NCBI RefSeq assembly: GCF_905147365.1
Contig: NC_056420.1
Span: forward strand, 8,442,001-8,506,000
Direction of reading: 5' to 3'
DNA length: 64,000 nt
DNA from: Aricia agestis
Lineage: Eukaryota; Arthropoda; Insecta; Lepidoptera; Lycaenidae
The notes under the pieces: model-generated
Told to the model about the DNA's origin: nothing
What the model saw: only the letters and a program-made list of their open reading frames with translations
Databases searched by the model: none
Made by a program: the position numbers and the translations under genes
In this document: positions 12,019 to 22,735 of the stretch, in pieces
Position numbering within the stretch: position 1 is the stretch's first letter
Layout of the letters: each line of letters starts with the position of its first letter

Positions 12019-12421
12019 CGTGGGAGAGCCATGCTTCGGTACGAATGGGCCGGCTCGACCGGAGAAATACCACGTTCTCACAGAAAACCGGCGTGAAACA
12101 GCGCTTACGCTGTGTTTCGCCGAGTGAGTGAGTTTACCAGAGGCCCAATCCCCTACCCTATTCCCTTCCCTACCCTCCCCTATTCCCTTTCCTACCCTCC
12201 CCTATTCCCTTCCCTACCCTCCCCTATTCCCTTCCCTACCCTCCCCTATTCCCTTCCCTTCCCTTCCCATCTCTACCCTCCCCTATTACCCTATTCCCTC
12301 TTAAAAGGCCGGCAACGCACCTGCAGCTCTTCTGATGCTGCGAGTGTCCATGGGCGACGGAAGTTGCTTTCCATCGGGTGACCCGTTTGCTCGCTTGCCC
12401 CCTTATTTCATAAAAAAAAAA
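12019..12421 (+). mobile_element. SINE-like element with Jockey-type 3' end, copy 1
   Basis: Full-looking copy: head CGTGGGAGAGCCATGCTTCG, then a segment to GTGAGTGAGTTTACC, then a C-rich minisatellite of CCCTACCCTCCCCTATTCC-type units (12145-12300), then the shared Jockey-like 3' end (AAAAGGCCGGCAACGCACC) and poly(A) at 12410-12421. No tRNA-type A and B boxes were found in the head. Confidence 0.75.
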
Positions 12422-12478
12422 ATCACAGACTCCAATACTGACATCGACGAGGCGGACGCAGTCATTATCCGAAGGGAT

Positions 12479-14511
12479 TAGGGTTGCTGAGGATTCCTCT
12501 TCCGCTTCCTCATAATGAGGAAGTTCCGCAATATTTTGGGTTCCTCAACCGTTACCGCATCCTCATAAATAAAAATAAAAAAATCCTCTTCCGCTATCGC
12601 TTCCTCAAAATTTAAGAGGAATTTATGAGGAATTTCACTGCGCATGCGCGTCGCGTATCCAATCATGGCAATGCACACGCCAGAGCCAGAGAATTGTATC
12701 ATTCACTCATCTTTTTTTTGTGTGCGTGTGTTGTGTATGTTTTTTTTTTATTGCTGAAGGCAGGTCATCTATTGTGACTCCTTCGCATTAGAGTACCGTC
12801 CCCAACCCAATGCTGCTCATAAATTGAACGATGTGGTTAGGGTTGGTGCCACGAATTTTCTCTGTGGATGAGTATTCGTAGCGACCAAGGTGCCTGTTCC
12901 TGCTCTGTAGTAGAGCAGGACAGTCAAGGAGAAGGTGTATAGGTGTCTCATCCTCCTCCTCGCAAAATCTGCAAGTCGTTAAGCTACTAACACCTATGTT
13001 AAGGTGCTTATTGAGCTTGCAGTGCCCAGTTAGGCTTCTGGTAAGGATTCTTAATTGATTCCTACCCATGGTAAGCACTATTTCTGATAGTTTCTTGTTA
13101 AAGCCAGGAATTTGTGCCTTGGAGTGTTCAAGGCCAGGGCCTGTAGACAAATGGCAAAGCAACGCTAACGCTAGCGTTAGCGTTAGCGTTTTGCCACTTG
13201 TATACGGGGGCAGGGGTCTCACCCCATTGCTTTCTGCCTAGTTCGCGAGCCCATTCCTCGAGCACTTGCTTTGTAGTACTGGGAGATATTCCGCAGACCG
13301 GTTCTGGGCCATATATGATACTCTCGGCCCCAAGCCTAGCCAGTTCGTCTGCGGTTTCGTTGCCGGGGACGTTACTGTGGCCCGGGACCCATACTAGGCG
13401 TATTTTGTTGTCCATTCCTAGCATGTTAAACGTCTCAATGCATTCCAGAACCAATTTCGACGAAACCTTTGCAGCAGTCAGTGCTTTAAGTGCAGCTTGA
13501 CTATCAGAAAGGATAAAAATATTTTTGTTAACTAGTGCCATCTCTAGGCTTTCTAGTAAGCAACCGATGATTGCGAAGACCTCAGCCTGAAACACGGTCG
13601 CAAACTCCCCCAAACTGGCATGTTTGCCTCTTGGTGGCTTGTCCCCGTAGAAACTGGCTCCCGCACGGTTCTTTCCTTGATCCATCCGTGAACCAAACTA
13701 TATCGCTAGAGCGAACATCAATTAGGATTATTCCTTCCCAGTCCTCCCTGGCAGGTATAAGAACCTGATATAAGCAATAAGGGTCGAAAAGCTATGCACC
13801 TTGATCATGGCATCTGATGACATGTCCATGATGGGTGATTCACGAAGAGACTGTTCCAGCTGCCAAATGGGGTGGAGGCCTAATTCGTCCTGCCCGCCGT
13901 CCTGGCCCTGAGAGCCGCCTTTCTGGCCTCCATCTGAACAAGCAGAGGAAGCGGAGTTAGGTTGATCAGGGCATCGAGGGAAGCGGTGGGTGTTGACGAA
14001 AGCGCACCCGTGATTATTAGGCATGCCAGTCTCAGGACGCTGTTCAGATTTTTGCGACAGTTTACTTGTTCAGCCTTTTTTGCCACACTACGCAGCCATA
14101 TGTGGTAATCGGTCTCACTACGGCTGTATAAAGCCATTGTGTGTTACTGAACTCCTGCTAAATTGCTGGACCGATTTTGATGATTCTTTATTGTGTGTGT
14201 TTTGAGAATGGTTTAGATTCATAGTTTGGTCCACTGGAAAATGCCCTTTTAATAAATTTTTGTGTATTGTATGTACCTAGTTATGTACAAACAGGACAAA
14301 GACTTTTGGGTTGGGTCCGCAGTCCGCTAGTATTTATAATTTCCTATCATCCTCTTCCTCATCCGCTTCCTCATCCGCTTCCTCTTCCGCTTCCTCATCC
14401 GCATCCTCTTCCTCAAAAAATATCCTCTTCCTCATCCGCATCCTCTAAATTTGCGCGTGAAAATTCCTCTTCCTCCTCCTCTTCCTCATAATCACTTCCT
14501 CAACAACCCTA
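12479..14511. mobile_element. 2.03 kb hAT-type element carrying a LINE fragment
   Basis: The ends are TAGGGTTGCTGAGGA (12479) and, reversed, TAGGGTTGTTGAGGAAG (14511). An exact 8-bp duplication GAAGGGAT flanks it (12471-12478 and 14512-14519). Subterminal zones (12495-12640 and 14350-14500) are arrays of CTTCCTC / CCGCTTCCTC. The middle is a minus-strand LINE RNase H fragment (12780-14140). No transposase frame was found. The 8-bp duplication and TAGGG ends fit hAT. Confidence 0.87.
12780..14140 (-). pseudogene. LINE RNase H and C-terminal region (I/Jockey-like), degenerate
   Basis: Minus strand. The remains of the reverse transcriptase 3' region (14137-13880: LACLIITGALSSTPTASLDA after a tyrosine-glycine-cysteine-like block) precede the RNase H domain (13685-13200): FATVFQAEVFAIIGC, FILSDSQAALKAL, WVPGHSNVPGNETADELARL, i.e. 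the Glu, Asp and His/Asp catalytic blocks. The tail (13130-12788) has LRILTRSLTGHCKLNKHL and the CRFCEEEDETPIHLLLDCP knuckle. Frames are broken at ~13170, at a GTTAGC repeat palindrome, and between 13700 and 13900. It is confined to the hAT-type element around it. Confidence 0.82.
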
Positions 14512-14929
14512 GAAGGGATGCATATAGTGCACACTGCACAGATTGTCTTCCTCCCGCACGCGCACCCCTGTTTGGTGACGCCCACTATCGTTATAATATT
14601 TTAATTTCGCCATAATTTCAAAACTAAACGTCCAATTTTAATCGTTCAAAGACCAAATGTTATCTACATAAACTGTACTTAGTATTGAAATAATTTATTT
14701 TTAAATGTAGTCCAAAAAAATTCAAGATTTTTAAATAAAAAAATGGTTATTGTGCCTCACTCGACATAGATAAGTATAGTGTGTCGCGGACTTTTATGTA
14801 GATATTTATAAGATCTACAATTACTTGGAACATTTTATGGTTCTATCTTTTATAGTTTCGGCAGCGTACGCAAATAAGTAACTTTTCTGGTTGATTTTAC
14901 ACCTGGCGTCCGAAAAACCCAAATATCTT

Positions 14930-15385
14930 ACGAAACCCAATTTTTTCCAAAATAAAATTTAGCCTACGTTCAGCAGAAATAATGTAGAATTCATTGGCTT
15001 TTACTTGGAGTAGTTTAAATAAAGCCAAAATCCTCGAACTTGTATCTATAAGGATTCAAAAGTTCTGTTGGGTACCTTCGGAACTAGGGTACATCCTGGT
15101 GCAAAATCTTACTTTTTGGTAGTATATGCCTGAAACACTTCAGAAAAAATCGAAATCACTATATATTTTTATATAAATTTTGAGGAGTTCCCTCGATTAC
15201 TCATGGATCCCATCATCAGGTCACCATTTTTATGAACATGGTACCAAATTCGAGTCAAACCCTATACAACACAAAAAGAATTTTGTAAATTGGACCACAA
15301 ACGGCTGAGTAATCGTTGAACATACATAAAAAAAAATACATACAGCCGAACGTATTACCTCTCCTTTTTGGAAGGCGGTCAAAAA
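14930..15385 (-). repeat. CCGACTTCCAAAAAGGAGG repeat family, copy
   Basis: Reverse copy with AAATTCGAGTCAAACCCTAT, CAAACGGCTGAGTAATCG and CTCCTTTTTGGAAGGCGG. Same family as 2005-3110. Confidence 0.6.
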
Positions 15386-15560
15386 CGGAGGACCGATGTT
15401 GATCTAGTCATTTTATTTGAAAGCTACATTAATCAGAGCGTTCTTATAGCAAGATTTCATCATCATAAGCCCGCCTAGCGCTGGATCATTTTAGTTTTAC
15501 TATATTTTTATGAACGGCATTTAATAGTGTGCGTTACCCCAGCCAGATGTTGTCGCTTTA

Positions 15561-15995
15561 TTAAGGGGGCGACTAACCCGAATGTCGATTTTATAATTCA
15601 TTTTTATACTTGAAAATAAGCCCCGAATTGTTTCATTTTCTAAAATTAGATACTACATTATATTTCCGAGAATTCAATCTGAGCAAAAACACGATATCTT
15701 AAAATTTTCTCGATAGAAAAAATCACAAAGATGCATCTAATTTTCACGAATTTTTCATTTATTGCCATAACCGTGCATTGAACTAAGTTAATATTTTAAC
15801 ACATTGTATAAAATTCCATCACTGAGAGATCGACCTAGCGGATTTTTAAAATGTTGTATATTTATCGAGTTATTGAGAAAAAACGAATTTGGCGGTGAAT
15901 CCGCGTCTTTCTTTTTCACCTGGCATATGAAAGACGGGCGTGAGTGTGAAGAGAGAAGGACGATGTTTGATTTTTGGTGTTAGTCGCCCTCTTAA
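15561..15995. mobile_element. MITE (TTAAGRGGGCGACTAAC ends), copy 1
   Basis: Tips TTAAGGGGGCGACTAACCC and, reversed, TTTAAGAGGGCGACTAACAC; 435 bp. Interior blocks AAAACACGATATCTTAAAAT and CACCTGGCATATGAAAGACG are shared with the copies at 40898 and 53590. Confidence 0.8.
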
Positions 15996-16059
15996 ACGTT
16001 TTTCCTACTACGCATACCATAATTTGTCAGTCGTTCTATCAGTGCGTCTGTCGACGCCA

Positions 16060-16097
16060 TTGGATCAGTGCGGCATTAATATGCCGCACTGATCCAA
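16060..16097. repeat. 17-bp-arm perfect palindrome
   Basis: Arms TTGGATCAGTGCGGCAT and inverse around TAAT. Confidence 0.9.
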
Positions 16098-16249
16098 AGA
16101 GGATACACCAGGGGCTAGAGAAATGAAAAAAAAGTACGTGTAATCTTTCTATAGCTGTGTCCCTTACCTCAAGCCTATACCGCGGAACGCGATAGAGACA
16201 ACTGCAGAAAATCAACGATTCGTTGTCCCCTGATTCCTTCTCCAAAACT

Positions 16250-17278
16250 TAACCGATTTAAGTACTTTATTCATTAAAGATTAAAGAAAGGCTTGAGGTG
16301 TGTTCCTATGTTTCATTTTTTTTATATAATCTAGCCCAATCTGTTTTCTGGATGTTTAAACACAGCGGAAAATCTGGCCATTTTTTTGGGTTTTTGAACG
16401 TTCATATCTTATTTAATAATTAAATTATGAAAAAACAGAAAACATAGGGACATTGTATTAGTGGCCGTAGATATTCAGGTAAAAAATTATAACTCTACTA
16501 GCATTATCCAGAGAGGAAACAGGGGACAATGTTTGTATGGAAAAAAGGGCGGTGTGGACTCCTCTTAAGAAGCGCATACACGAGCAACAATTTTTTCGGC
16601 GATATTGCTCCAGATATTTCATATCGCTCAATGTCGCCGATACGAATGGACGAATATCCGAAGGGATTGTGTACATGACAGTATTTCCTAGTAACTAGTT
16701 GATGAAGTTGCGCCATATCGCTCAATTGTATTGCGATGTATTGCGCAATATAGCTGCTTGTTGCTGCTTGTTTCCGAAAATTGCTTGATGTAGTCGTGAC
16801 GTCAAAGTTGACGAGAATTGACTGGAGTGGAGCAATTTTAGTTGCCCGTATAAACGTACCTTTAAATGAAAAGAGAACGTCGGATTGTCGACACTGCGGC
16901 GTCGCACCGCAAAGGAGCAATGTGGTCTTACCCGCGATTTGTCGCGCGTAACAATGCGACACCGTGCGGAACGAAACAGGTGATATCGTTGTTAATAACA
17001 CGAGATTTGGACTTCAGAGCTCATTAAGAATTATTAAGTACCTAAGTATATTATTAATTGTAAGAATTATCTATGCATAATTATTTCATTAGATAATATT
17101 GTAAGTGTGAGAAAAATATTTTGATCTTAATATAGTCCGTGCAATCAATGAAGACGCGCCCCACCACTTTTTGGGTGAGCATTTTTCCCTTTGACCGTGA
17201 CGCTTTTTCCTAATTGGTCTATTTATTGTAGTATGAGCGTGCACTCATAGGTAATTAGTGTGTACTGTGTACCGACTA
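16250..17278. other. Intergenic, possible unresolved repeat
   Basis: 16450-17000 is less AT-rich, with TATCGCTCAA and GTCGCGCG words and several overlapping minus-strand frames up to 165 codons; no domain recognised, no clear terminal repeats. Probably old mobile DNA. Confidence 0.4.
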
Positions 17279-17286
17279 CCGATAAC

Positions 17287-17561
17287 CTACGAATAATAAA
17301 AACTAAGGAATCGTAACTCCCATACTATTACCGTTTTAAATTTGGTTCCTTTTGATCTGTCATGTAACGTCAGCCTAGTACCGCTTAAGGTCACCTAAAT
17401 ATTGCAAATGTAATGAAATGTGTACCTAAAAGGGCCCATTCACGGCAGGACTGCCGTGCAGTCCTGCAGTGAATGGGCCCCTTTAGGTACACTTTTTTGA
17501 CAAGTATTGTGGAGCATGTTTTTTGACGGAGTTACTTTTCCTTAGTTTTTATTATTCGTAG
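17287..17561. mobile_element. hAT-type MITE (CTACGAATAATAAAAAC family), copy 2
   Basis: Same ends as the copy at 282-544, here nearly identical over ~24 bp, and an exact 8-bp duplication CCGATAAC (17279-17286, 17562-17569). An extra foldback (17420-17492, arms of 24 bp with one mismatch around GGGCCCATTCAC) sits in its middle and is absent from copy 1, so it is a second, nested insertion. Confidence 0.87.
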
Positions 17562-18433
17562 CCGATAACACACGAAGATTCGAAAATCGAAATCTTGCGA
17601 AATCTTGCACACATATACTATTAACGAATAACGATTAGGAGGAGTAGTGGGGCGCGGACTAAACTTGTAAATATGTATTTATGAAAAACAATTGAGACAC
17701 TGATTTTTTAAAGGGAAGATTTAACTTACTATTTGTTTTTAGGAAAAAAAAGGTTGCTGATGAATCTGTTCATCGCACGGAGACATAAAGCTATCCATCT
17801 AGATCAAATAAAATTGAATCTAAATCAGCAAAGTGGTTGTTGTCGTATGCTTATTGCTTACCTATTTGATTAGACACAACATAGATACGATACGATAGCT
17901 TCAGCGCTTATTCATCCGATTTTTAAAAGTTTTTATTTTCAGACTCTGAATCCCATAGACGTCAATAAAACAAGAAAAATAATTTTGTAAAATTCCAATT
18001 TTCTATTGTAAACAAAAAAAAACAATAACAACACATAATCGTGCCAGAATAATCCAAGAAATATGAGTTTAACTTTAATGTATTTAAACGAATAATTGTA
18101 TGATGATTTATATTATTTCTCACGAAATCTCCAAAGTCATTTGGTATTAAGTACATATTATATTTTTGTTTTGTTTTGTTTGAAACGGCCGGACTGATTT
18201 TGATCAGATAGTGCAGAGTAGAACATTCGTCTCTTTGCTCATGATTGACGTCGATTGTTCATACCTACTACATATTAACTAGAGATCGCCCAATGGTCGA
18301 AATTCGACCTTAGTTTCAACGACATTAGGACTACTACCTATGTTTTGTAAAAAATATTTACTTTATCATATTTTTTCAACTCTTGTCTTTGGGACTCAGC
18401 TGATCTCAGACTGGCCGTGTAAGCATTGTCTTA

Positions 18434-18587
18434 CGGCCGTTCCCAATATTTGATCTATCTCTGGTTTTGCCCTACTAGAGATAGAAATAGCTCACAATTG
18501 ACATAAAATATATTTTATGTCTAATGTGAGCTTTTCCTATCTCTAGTAGGGCAAAACCAGAGATAGATCAAATATTGGGAATGGCCG
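18434..18587. mobile_element. Foldback element with TTA duplication (PIF/Harbinger-like)
   Basis: 154 bp, almost wholly palindromic: CGGCCGTTCCCAATATTTG and its inverse, with TTA at 18431-18433 and 18588-18590. A 3-bp TWA duplication is typical of PIF/Harbinger. Confidence 0.78.
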
Positions 18588-19201
18588 TTAGTATCTAAGA
18601 TTCAATAAAAAACTATAATCCATTTTCAATTTGTCACCTTGTTGTCAACAGACTTCAACCATAATTAAACGTATGTATAGGCTTGTCACTCAAAAATCTG
18701 TCATTTTTCCTAGTGTGTGTGTTGTAGTTTGTGTAATGTTTTATTTGTTAAAAAAAATGTATGATAAAAGCATAATTTCAAAATAATATTAGCTCGATGT
18801 ACTCCTTCACCAATCACCATATAAACTATAACCGTGCAAAATTTCATTCACCTACGTTTCCCCATTTTTCGTCAAAAGGGATACAAAGTTTTTGGCTCAC
18901 GTATTAATATATACTGACAATTGGTATCTCAAAGCAATTTGTATAAAAAATGCATCTATCAATACTCAACAACCGAGCTACAAAAATAGAAGATTTTTTT
19001 AAACAACATCTCCAAGTAAACAAATAATTTTGTTTTTTTACCATACTATAATCAAAATAACAAGGCACACATACTTTTAACATTTTAATAGGAATACTAG
19101 CTAACCCGGCAAAATATGTTGTTTTGCCATAAATTTTATTAACTTCGGTTGAGCGGTTTTGGAGGAGTTCGCGCACAAATACTATAGTGACATGATAATT
19201 T

Positions 19202-19882
19202 TATACAGGCTGTAACAAAAGTAAGTGATAATACTTTAGGGTGTGTGTCTCCTTGTAGAGAGAGTTCACTGTGAAAGTAGCAGCGCTGAAAGACCAAATT
19301 TTTTTTTTACTTTTGTATGGACAAGCGCCCCAGCGTCAGGGTTTCCCCATACAAAAGTAAAATAAATAATCGGCCAAGTGCGAGTCGGACTCGCGCACGT
19401 AGGGTTCTGTACCATTATAGAGCAAAATTAGGCCAAAAATTGAGTTTTTTTGTACCCTTAATTTTTTATTTTGTGTTAATATTATTATTAAATATTAAAG
19501 TAAGTACACATATAATTAATGACTTTGAGAAAAAATCAAGTACCTACCTGCTGCCATTATTGATATAGATTAATAAAGGCAAAAAAAATAACGTTTGTTG
19601 TATGGGAGCCCCCCTTAAATATTAATTTTATTTTGTTTTTAGTATTTGTTGTTATAGCGGCAACAGATATACACAATCTGTGAAAATTTCAGAACTCTAG
19701 CTATAGCGGTTCCTGAGTTACAGCCTGGAGACAGACGGACAGACATCGAAGTCTCAGTAATAGGGTCCCGTTTTTACCCTTTGGGTACGGAACCCTAAAA
19801 AATGGTCTTTCAGCACTGCTACTCTACAAGGAACACATACACACCCTAAATTATTATCACTTACTTTCGTTACACTCTGTAT
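19202..19882. mobile_element. mariner-like foldback, copy 2, split by another repeat
   Basis: Left half 19202-19370 (ACAGGCTGTAACAAAAGTAA) and right half 19803-19882 (the same end, reversed) are separated by the repeat at 19371-19802. TA borders. Confidence 0.75.
19371..19802 (+). repeat. CGGCCAAGTGCGAGTCGG repeat, nested copy
   Basis: Starts CGGCCAAGTGCGAGTCGGAC and ends GGTACGGAACCCTAAAAA; includes the AGACAGACGGACAGACATCG stretch. It is inserted in the mariner-like foldback. Relatives occur on the minus strand at 49892-50262 and 50258-51085. Class unknown. Confidence 0.7.
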
Positions 19883-20152
19883 ATTAGATTGGTGCTTGGA
19901 TGCGATGTTGATTCACAGATACTGTACAGGCAAAGCCGTGGGAAGCGGCCACCATTATAAGTTTTCAATAACCGGATTATCAGGAAGCAATGATTAAGTG
20001 AACACGAGTAGGTACATGATTACAATGTCAATCTGTATCGAGAGTTCCTCCGTAGTCCGTGCAGTCTGCACGTAAAAAGTTTACTTCAGTCGTAAAACGA
20101 GAGCCTCCGCGAACAGCCCGCGAAAAGGTAAGAAAAATGGTCAAATCCAATT

Positions 20153-20180
20153 AATAGATAGATAGATAGATAGATAGAAT
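20153..20180. repeat. (GATA)n microsatellite
   Basis: Six ATAG/GATA units followed by ATACTTTATTGCATTC, probably the tail of a retroinsertion. Confidence 0.9.
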
Positions 20181-20220
20181 ATACTTTATTGCATTCAAAA
20201 AGTTGTACAAACATAATAGT

Positions 20221-20435
20221 TATAGCCTGTCAAGAAAGTCATGACAGGCGGGAAAATTTTCTAAACGTAATCACGCTTAAAAGGTGTATTTTTTGCTTTG
20301 TATTTTCACAGAGAACGCATACTAAATTTTAAATATTGTCACCTTGCACATTTTTATTTCGAATTAATAAAGTTCTCATATTTTTTATTTCATTTAAAAA
20401 TTTTCCGCCAGTCATGACTTTCTTGACAGACTATA
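20221..20435. mobile_element. mariner-like MITE (CTGTCAAGAAAGT ends), copy 1
   Basis: About 40-bp inverted ends starting TATAGCCTGTCAAGAAAGTC, with TA borders. Preceded by a (GATA)n run (20153-20178) and a LINE-like 3' remnant. Confidence 0.8.
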
Positions 20436-20439
20436 GATA

Positions 20440-21705
20440 GCCAGATAATGCTTTTTAATTATTATTATAATTCTGTTATAAATATTTTTATTTGGAAAAT
20501 TAGAAATTGTTTTCGTTTTTTTTTTTTTGTAGAGTGGTGGAAACCGCCAACTTAGAGTTTCTTTTTACCTTTAGATTCCCGTATTAATAACGTTAAATTA
20601 GTTCTTGCTCATCTGGATTTTCCACTGTATGATTTCATTTTTAAAATCCCTTTTGAAATCTAAATATCTATCTTTATACATATTATATACATCTAAATAA
20701 TACATTGTTATTAAATAAATTGAAAGTTTTCAAACATTTTAATTATCTAATAAATAAAAACATTTTGCGCGATAATTGCAAAAAGATACAAAATTTTAAC
20801 GGACCGCCCAAAAAAAGAAGAGGTAAACTTTTCGATGGAGGTTAATCTTTCGTTGTGGGACTATTTTGGTTAACTGCTAGTCGTAATCAGAAAAATGTTA
20901 CGAAAATCCTGGAAATTTTTCCACAACTAGTGTGAATAATTGCGCCTGTTTTCTAATCTAAGCGATAAATAAAACGTAGCCGATCTGAAGGTTTGGCTCT
21001 TTCGCTCATTGCAAAAGTATATTCTGTACAGTACTAAACAGTTTTGATTTGGATCAAAATTTACAACACATAAGCTATAAAACAAACTTATATATCTATA
21101 TATATAAAAATGGATTTTCAATTGTGTTAGTCGCGCTAAAATCGAAAACGGCCCAATCCGTTCAGGATTGGGCTAATTTTAGTCTTAAAATATTCGTAGA
21201 AGTCCAGGGAAGGTTTTAAAGTAACACGAAATTCACCGGGATAGCTAGTACTTTTTAATTTTATTTCAATCAATTCGTGAGCAGTTTTTACGTAACGATG
21301 TATTTAAATTTTAAATTGTTAAATTATTATATCTAGTTTTTGTACGCAACACAATTGAATGTCAAGATGATTATAATTTATAATATTATGTTAATTATAG
21401 TTAAGGTATTTAATTCGCTAATAAATATCTTGATATTTAGTGGCAAACTAAACATCTTATTCTCGTAATAATAACCCAACAACAATTGAATATCTATTGT
21501 GTCTGCGATTCCCACGATCGAGGTATTAATAATCATCACTTGTTTCGAAGTGCCAGATTCTGCAATAATATTTAATACAGCCTCGCTACTTGTTTAGTCT
21601 AGTTTAGAAACTACGATCAAATAGCAAATCTCATATTATTAAGTCATAACTCATAACCTACGAATAATAAAACATACCTTTAAATACAATCGTAAAATGT
21701 TTATT
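20440..21705. other. Intergenic, AT-rich, nothing recognised
   Basis: No coding or RNA signal apart from short AT-rich frames. A solo end of the CTACGAATAATAAAA family lies at ~21657. Confidence 0.45.
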
Positions 21706-21708
21706 TTG

Positions 21709-21952
21709 AACTAGATGACGCCTGCAACTCCGTTGCGCCAAAAGTCGCTTATCGTGCGAGAAGCGTACATTTTTCCAGGATAAAAAGTATCCTATGTCCT
21801 TTCCCTCATCTCACTCACGGACTCAAAGTATCGCCATACAAAATTTCAAACAAAAACAGTTCAGTGGTTTGGGCGTGAAGAGGTAATAGACAGACAGATA
21901 GACAGGCGGACAGACAGACACACTTTCGCATTTATAATATTAGTATGGAAGT
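21709..21952 (+). repeat. GACGCCCGCAACTCCGTTGCG repeat, copy 1
   Basis: ACTAGATGACGCCTGCAACT to CACTTTCGCATTTATAATAT. The family recurs at 24390-24597, 28920-29116, 48413-48613 (+) and 9463-9650, 44010-44200 (-). Always ends in a (CAGA)n run then TTTCGCATTTATAATATTAG. Probably SINE-like with a LINE-shared 3' end; no pol III boxes seen. Confidence 0.65.
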
Positions 21953-22220
21953 ATGGATGTTTTCACCTTTATCGTACAAATAGCGATGCTGCATTATTGT
22001 GGAATCAAAACAATAAAATCGAGGTACATGATATCAATTAGTGTAATTTTACAGCGCAATGATTTTAATGGTACTTACTGCTATTAGCGAATTACTGTTA
22101 ATTGTAAATAGTAATTAACACGAGAGAAACTCCGTACAACCCGACTATTAGAGAACGTGATCACATATCCGTATATTAACGCTTGGTTAGGTAATATTGT
22201 GATGCTACTATACTTTTGAA

Positions 22221-22426
22221 CAGTCTTTCCCAAAGTGAACGATAACGCCCCCTTGTGGGCGCTGAAGGTCTAAAGGTGTGGGACCCAGAAAAAATGGGGG
22301 CGTTGTGTAGAGGTTTGGGGGTAGAGTTATTTCATCTGAATGCATTTTAAATTGAAACAATGGGGGCGTTAAAACATAATTTGTTCTCAAAGTGGGCAGT
22401 AGACAAAATAAATTTGGGAACCCCTG
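22221..22426. mobile_element. hAT-type MITE (CAG-TTCCCAAA ends)
   Basis: Ends CAGTCTTTCCCAAA and, reversed, CAGGGGTTCCCAAA. Flanking 8-mers CTTTTGAA (22213-22220) and CTTTAGAA (22427-22434) match at 7 of 8. The interior has GGGGGCG motifs. 206 bp, non-coding, about 300 bp upstream of gene B's first coding exon. Confidence 0.78.
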
Positions 22427-22735
22427 CTTTAGAATGATATTTAATTGATTTTAGTACATAACAATTATCCATACAAAATTTTTAATAAGTGCAAATGTGC
22501 CTTTTTATTCTGGCCTCCTCATTCTGAAGTGGCTGAACAGATTTTCACAAAATTTCATGGTTTGGTTTCCGGGAAAAAAGGGAAAGCATTGAAAAATTTT
22601 CGTTTGCCACGCTTAAAAAAATGCTCTAGTAAACCCGTTACCCGATACCTACCAAGAACTGAACTGAATTAAAAACATGTTGTATTGATCCACTCTGATT
22701 ACAATATTCTTAAATTGAAATTTAAACAATTTCAG

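Noticed and set aside
12112..12381. Proline/serine-rich frame (PYPIPFPTLPYS repeats)
   Set aside because: Translation of the minisatellite of the SINE-like element.
16504..17001. 165-codon minus-strand frame, with two more frames overlapping
   Set aside because: No recognisable domain, serine/threonine/isoleucine-rich, in a region with repeat-like words; the overlap of three frames suggests absence of stops by base composition.
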